Shown piece after piece: positions 61,962-64,000 of a stretch of 64,000 nt of DNA. Origin of the DNA: JANQGG01 sp964642175 (lineage in GTDB: Bacteria > Bacteroidota > Chlorobiia > Chlorobiales > Chloroherpetonaceae). The notes below the pieces were generated by a model that had not been told where the DNA came from, did not search any database, and saw nothing but the letters and a program-made list of their open reading frames with translations. Position 1 is the first letter of the stretch, and the number at the start of each line of letters is the position of its first letter. Location of the stretch: positions 1 to 64,000 of the forward strand of contig CAZXOK010000010.1 in NCBI GenBank assembly GCA_964642175.1. The letters run 5' to 3'. The position numbers and the translations under genes are program-made.

Positions 61962-63206
61962 ATGGCAACATTTTTCATGAAGTTTTTTCTTGCCACACTA
62001 CTTCTCGGTTTTTTTTCTTTTCAAACGTTACAGGCACAACTCAGAACCGGCCTGGATATGGTCATTGATTTTAGAATCAATGAGCTAAAAAATAAGCGTG
62101 TAGCTCTCCTGACAAACAAAAGTGGTGTTGATCGTTTTGGCGCTTCAAATTACTATGTCTTAAAAGAAAACGGTGTAAATATTAAGCGCATTTTCTCTCC
62201 TGAACACGGCTTTTTTGTCAATAAGCAAGCCGGGCAAAAAATTACTGAAAATACCTCATTAGAAAATATTGAAATTGTATCGTTGTATGGTGATCGTAAA
62301 AAACCGACCAAAGATCATCTCAGCGATCTGGATATGGTCTTATTTGATATTCAGGATATTGGCACGCGTTGCTACACGTATATTTCATCCATGAAACTGA
62401 TGATGGAAGCATGCCAGAAGCATCAAGTGGCTTTTGCAGTTCTGGACCGTCCGAATCCCATTTCCCCGATCAAACCCCAGGGCTTTATGCTTGAGCCGGA
62501 TTTTCAATCTTTTGTTGGTCTGGTGAATCTACCTTTTGTTCACGGCATGACTGTTGGTGAAATTGCCACCTTTCTCCAGGCCACTGAGTTTCAAGAACTG
62601 AATTTAAAGGTTTTTAAAATGCATGGCTGGAATAGAACTAAATTTTATGATGATCAATTCACCTGGATTAATGAATTCTTCCCGCCTTCTCCAAATATCA
62701 AAGATGTAGAAACTGAGATCGCCTATCCGGCAACAGTATTTCTTGAGGCTTCAAATGTAAGCGAAGGACGGGGTACAGAAAGCCCGTTTCTAAAATTTGG
62801 GGCGCCGTTCATTAATGCCAAGGATCTGGCGTTTTACCTTAGAATCCTGAACCTTGAGGGTGTTCATTTTATTGAAGTCACCTTTACACCTAAAGCTATT
62901 GTGGGAAAAGCAGAAAATCCAAAATACAAGGGTGAAACATGCCATGGCCTGCAACTGAAAATAACAGACCGGGACACGTTTAATCCTTTTGAGGTTGGTG
63001 TGGCCATACTCACCGTACTGCAGCGTTTATATCCCAAAGAGTTCAATCTCCTGGCCAGTGGTAGCTTTATTGACTATCTGGCCGGAACAGATCAGTATAG
63101 AAAAATGGTCAGAAGCGGAAAGGATTACAAAACAATTGTGAAGGCAGCTCAAAAGACCATTCAACCTTTTCTGGAGCAACGAAAAGACTATTTACTATAC
63201 CCCTGA
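61962..63206 (+). CDS. namZ: NamZ-type exo-beta-N-acetylmuramidase (DUF1343)
   Basis: A 414-residue DUF1343 protein. The signal peptide ends LQAQ; an internal Met at 61977 (MKFFLATLLL) is an equally good start. Family motifs are NKSGVDRFG, IFSPEHGFF, MVLFDIQDIGTRCYTYISSM, LDRPNPI, FVHGMTVGEIA and NVSEGRGTESPFLKFGAPF. Members release N-acetylmuramic acid from peptidoglycan fragments during cell-wall recycling. It is followed, convergently, by a sodium:solute symporter. Confidence 0.9.
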   Translation: MATFFMKFFLATLLLGFFSFQTLQAQLRTGLDMVIDFRINELKNKRVALLTNKSGVDRFGASNYYVLKENGVNIKRIFSPEHGFFVNKQAGQKITENTSLENIEIVSLYGDRKKPTKDHLSDLDMVLFDIQDIGTRCYTYISSMKLMMEACQKHQVAFAVLDRPNPISPIKPQGFMLEPDFQSFVGLVNLPFVHGMTVGEIATFLQATEFQELNLKVFKMHGWNRTKFYDDQFTWINEFFPPSPNIKDVETEIAYPATVFLEASNVSEGRGTESPFLKFGAPFINAKDLAFYLRILNLEGVHFIEVTFTPKAIVGKAENPKYKGETCHGLQLKITDRDTFNPFEVGVAILTVLQRLYPKEFNLLASGSFIDYLAGTDQYRKMVRSGKDYKTIVKAAQKTIQPFLEQRKDYLLYP

Positions 63207-64000
63207 GTTGTTTGCCGGTGTGAAATAATGAGTGATAAATGAGACACCTAAAACAACCACTGTACCCAGAAATGTATAGAGTGTCCAGGCCAGTGGTGTG
63301 AAAAACACAATAAACACCATCACACCAATACTGCATACAAAACCAATCCCGACAGAAATTCTGCTCATCTGAGGCCAGAACGTGCTCAGGAAAAATACCC
63401 CAAGCACACCACCATAAGTGATTGATGCAATACTTAACGCTATTTCAACCACAGACTGCTGTGTTTGGGTAAATAGTAACGCACACCCGATTAATACAAT
63501 GCCCCAAAACAAACTCACTTGCCTGGATAGCTTTAGTTTTTCAGGCATGGTTTTGCATTTTTTCTCCGTGTAGCTATGCAACAAGTCAAAAACGGTTGAA
63601 CTGGAGATTGAATTTATGGAGCTGGAAAGAGTCGACATGGCTGCTGCTAAAATTCCGGCAACAATCAATCCCGAAATACCACTGGGTAAGGAGTTGATAA
63701 TAAATGTCGGGAACACAACATCCGCTTTCATCTCTGCGCCTGAGTATAAGATATACAGCAAGGATCCAATGATCAGAAACAATAGGAACTGGCCAAAAAC
63801 CAGACCACCGCTTACAATAAGGGCTTTCTTACCTTCTGCAAGGGTTTTGGTAGCAAACAGGCGTTGAACAATAATATAATCGGTGCCGTGAGAGGCCATA
63901 GACAGAAACAAACCACCAAAAATGGCCAGAACAGCATTGTAGGGTGTTGTGAAAAAATTGTTAAAGTTGAAGTTAAATACCTCAAATTTTCCGGCTTCTG
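63195..64000 (-). CDS. Sodium:solute symporter (SSS family), truncated by the window edge
   Basis: The C-terminal part of an SSS-family transporter, read on the minus strand, with the 5' end beyond base 64000. The frame stays open to the edge; the first visible codons read EAGKFEVFNFN. SMASHGTDYIIVQRLFATKT and GILAAAMSTLSSSINSISSSTVFD are classic SSS signatures, with at least six helices in the visible portion. Its 3' end overlaps namZ by 12 bp. It may take up the sugar product of NamZ, by neighbourhood only. Confidence 0.9.
   Translation of the reverse strand, partial: EAGKFEVFNFNFNNFFTTPYNAVLAIFGGLFLSMASHGTDYIIVQRLFATKTLAEGKKALIVSGGLVFGQFLLFLIIGSLLYILYSGAEMKADVVFPTFIINSLPSGISGLIVAGILAAAMSTLSSSINSISSSTVFDLLHSYTEKKCKTMPEKLKLSRQVSLFWGIVLIGCALLFTQTQQSVVEIALSIASITYGGVLGVFFLSTFWPQMSRISVGIGFVCSIGVMVFIVFFTPLAWTLYTFLGTVVVLGVSFITHYFTPANNSGV

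Overview
The window reads as chromosomal core DNA from a bacterium of the FCB superphylum (Bacteroidota, Balneolota, Calditrichota and relatives). The evidence is mixed. A secreted protein ends in a type IX secretion (T9SS) sorting domain with an NYPNPFNP motif. There are TonB receptors and BamA-type barrels. Several promoters look like TTTG-N19-21-TAnnTTTG, the Bacteroidota sigma-A pattern. The neighbourhood pheT, coiled-coil gene, zapA, 6S-like RNA, rny is the one found in Bacteroidetes. An AgmX/PglI-type C-terminal domain with paired ExbD proteins and giant TPR proteins points to deeper FCB lineages. I cannot settle the phylum from sequence alone. I see no phage, transposase, plasmid or CRISPR sequence.

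Layout. 0.15-3 kb (minus): a FeoA-FeoB fusion for ferrous iron uptake and a small YecH-type metal-binding protein. 3-8 kb: a YeeZ-like epimerase, then a divergent tesA / ybbA-ybbP arrangement as in E. coli. 8.2-12.5 kb (plus): thiamine-binding protein, HD phosphohydrolase fused to a Pycsar-effector-like membrane domain, SixA phosphatase and polyphosphate kinase. 12.5-17.7 kb (minus): a large outer-membrane barrel protein with a kinase-like DRH motif, an LptF/G permease, a Nudix hydrolase and a rhodanese. 18-21.7 kb: a 1218-residue fused FAD/iron-sulfur dehydrogenase. 21.8-24.2 kb: a T9SS-exported protein with seven 61-residue FG-GAP-like repeats.

24.5-31.7 kb holds housekeeping genes: tRNA-Lys, secG, DUF2905, hisB, rny, a 6S-like RNA, zapA, a coiled-coil gene, pheT and a tRNA-Pro/Arg/His/Glu cluster. 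31.8-38.2 kb looks like a metal-uptake locus: NikR, a TonB-dependent receptor, a methyltransferase, and a complete ECF transporter (S component, double-ATPase EcfA, EcfT). 38.5-42.3 kb: a sugar nucleotidyltransferase, then metK-ahcY preceded by a structured leader with mutually exclusive pairings, a good candidate S-adenosylmethionine-responsive RNA. 42.4-48.3 kb: an ArsC-like nitrogenase-associated protein, dnaE, trxA and trxB.

The most unusual part is 48.4-61.6 kb. A recognisable promoter drives a TPR protein, one ExbB/TolQ, two ExbD/TolR, a glycine-rich TonB/AgmX-like protein, a roughly 2000-residue periplasmic TPR protein with a split beta-sandwich domain, a small secreted protein and another TPR protein. 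The gene content (one TolQ-like, two TolR-like, AgmX, TPR giants) resembles the Agl-Glt machine of Myxococcus, and I propose it as a proton-motive-force-driven envelope machine of unknown purpose. The window closes with an EVE-domain protein, a NamZ-type muramidase and a truncated sodium:solute symporter.
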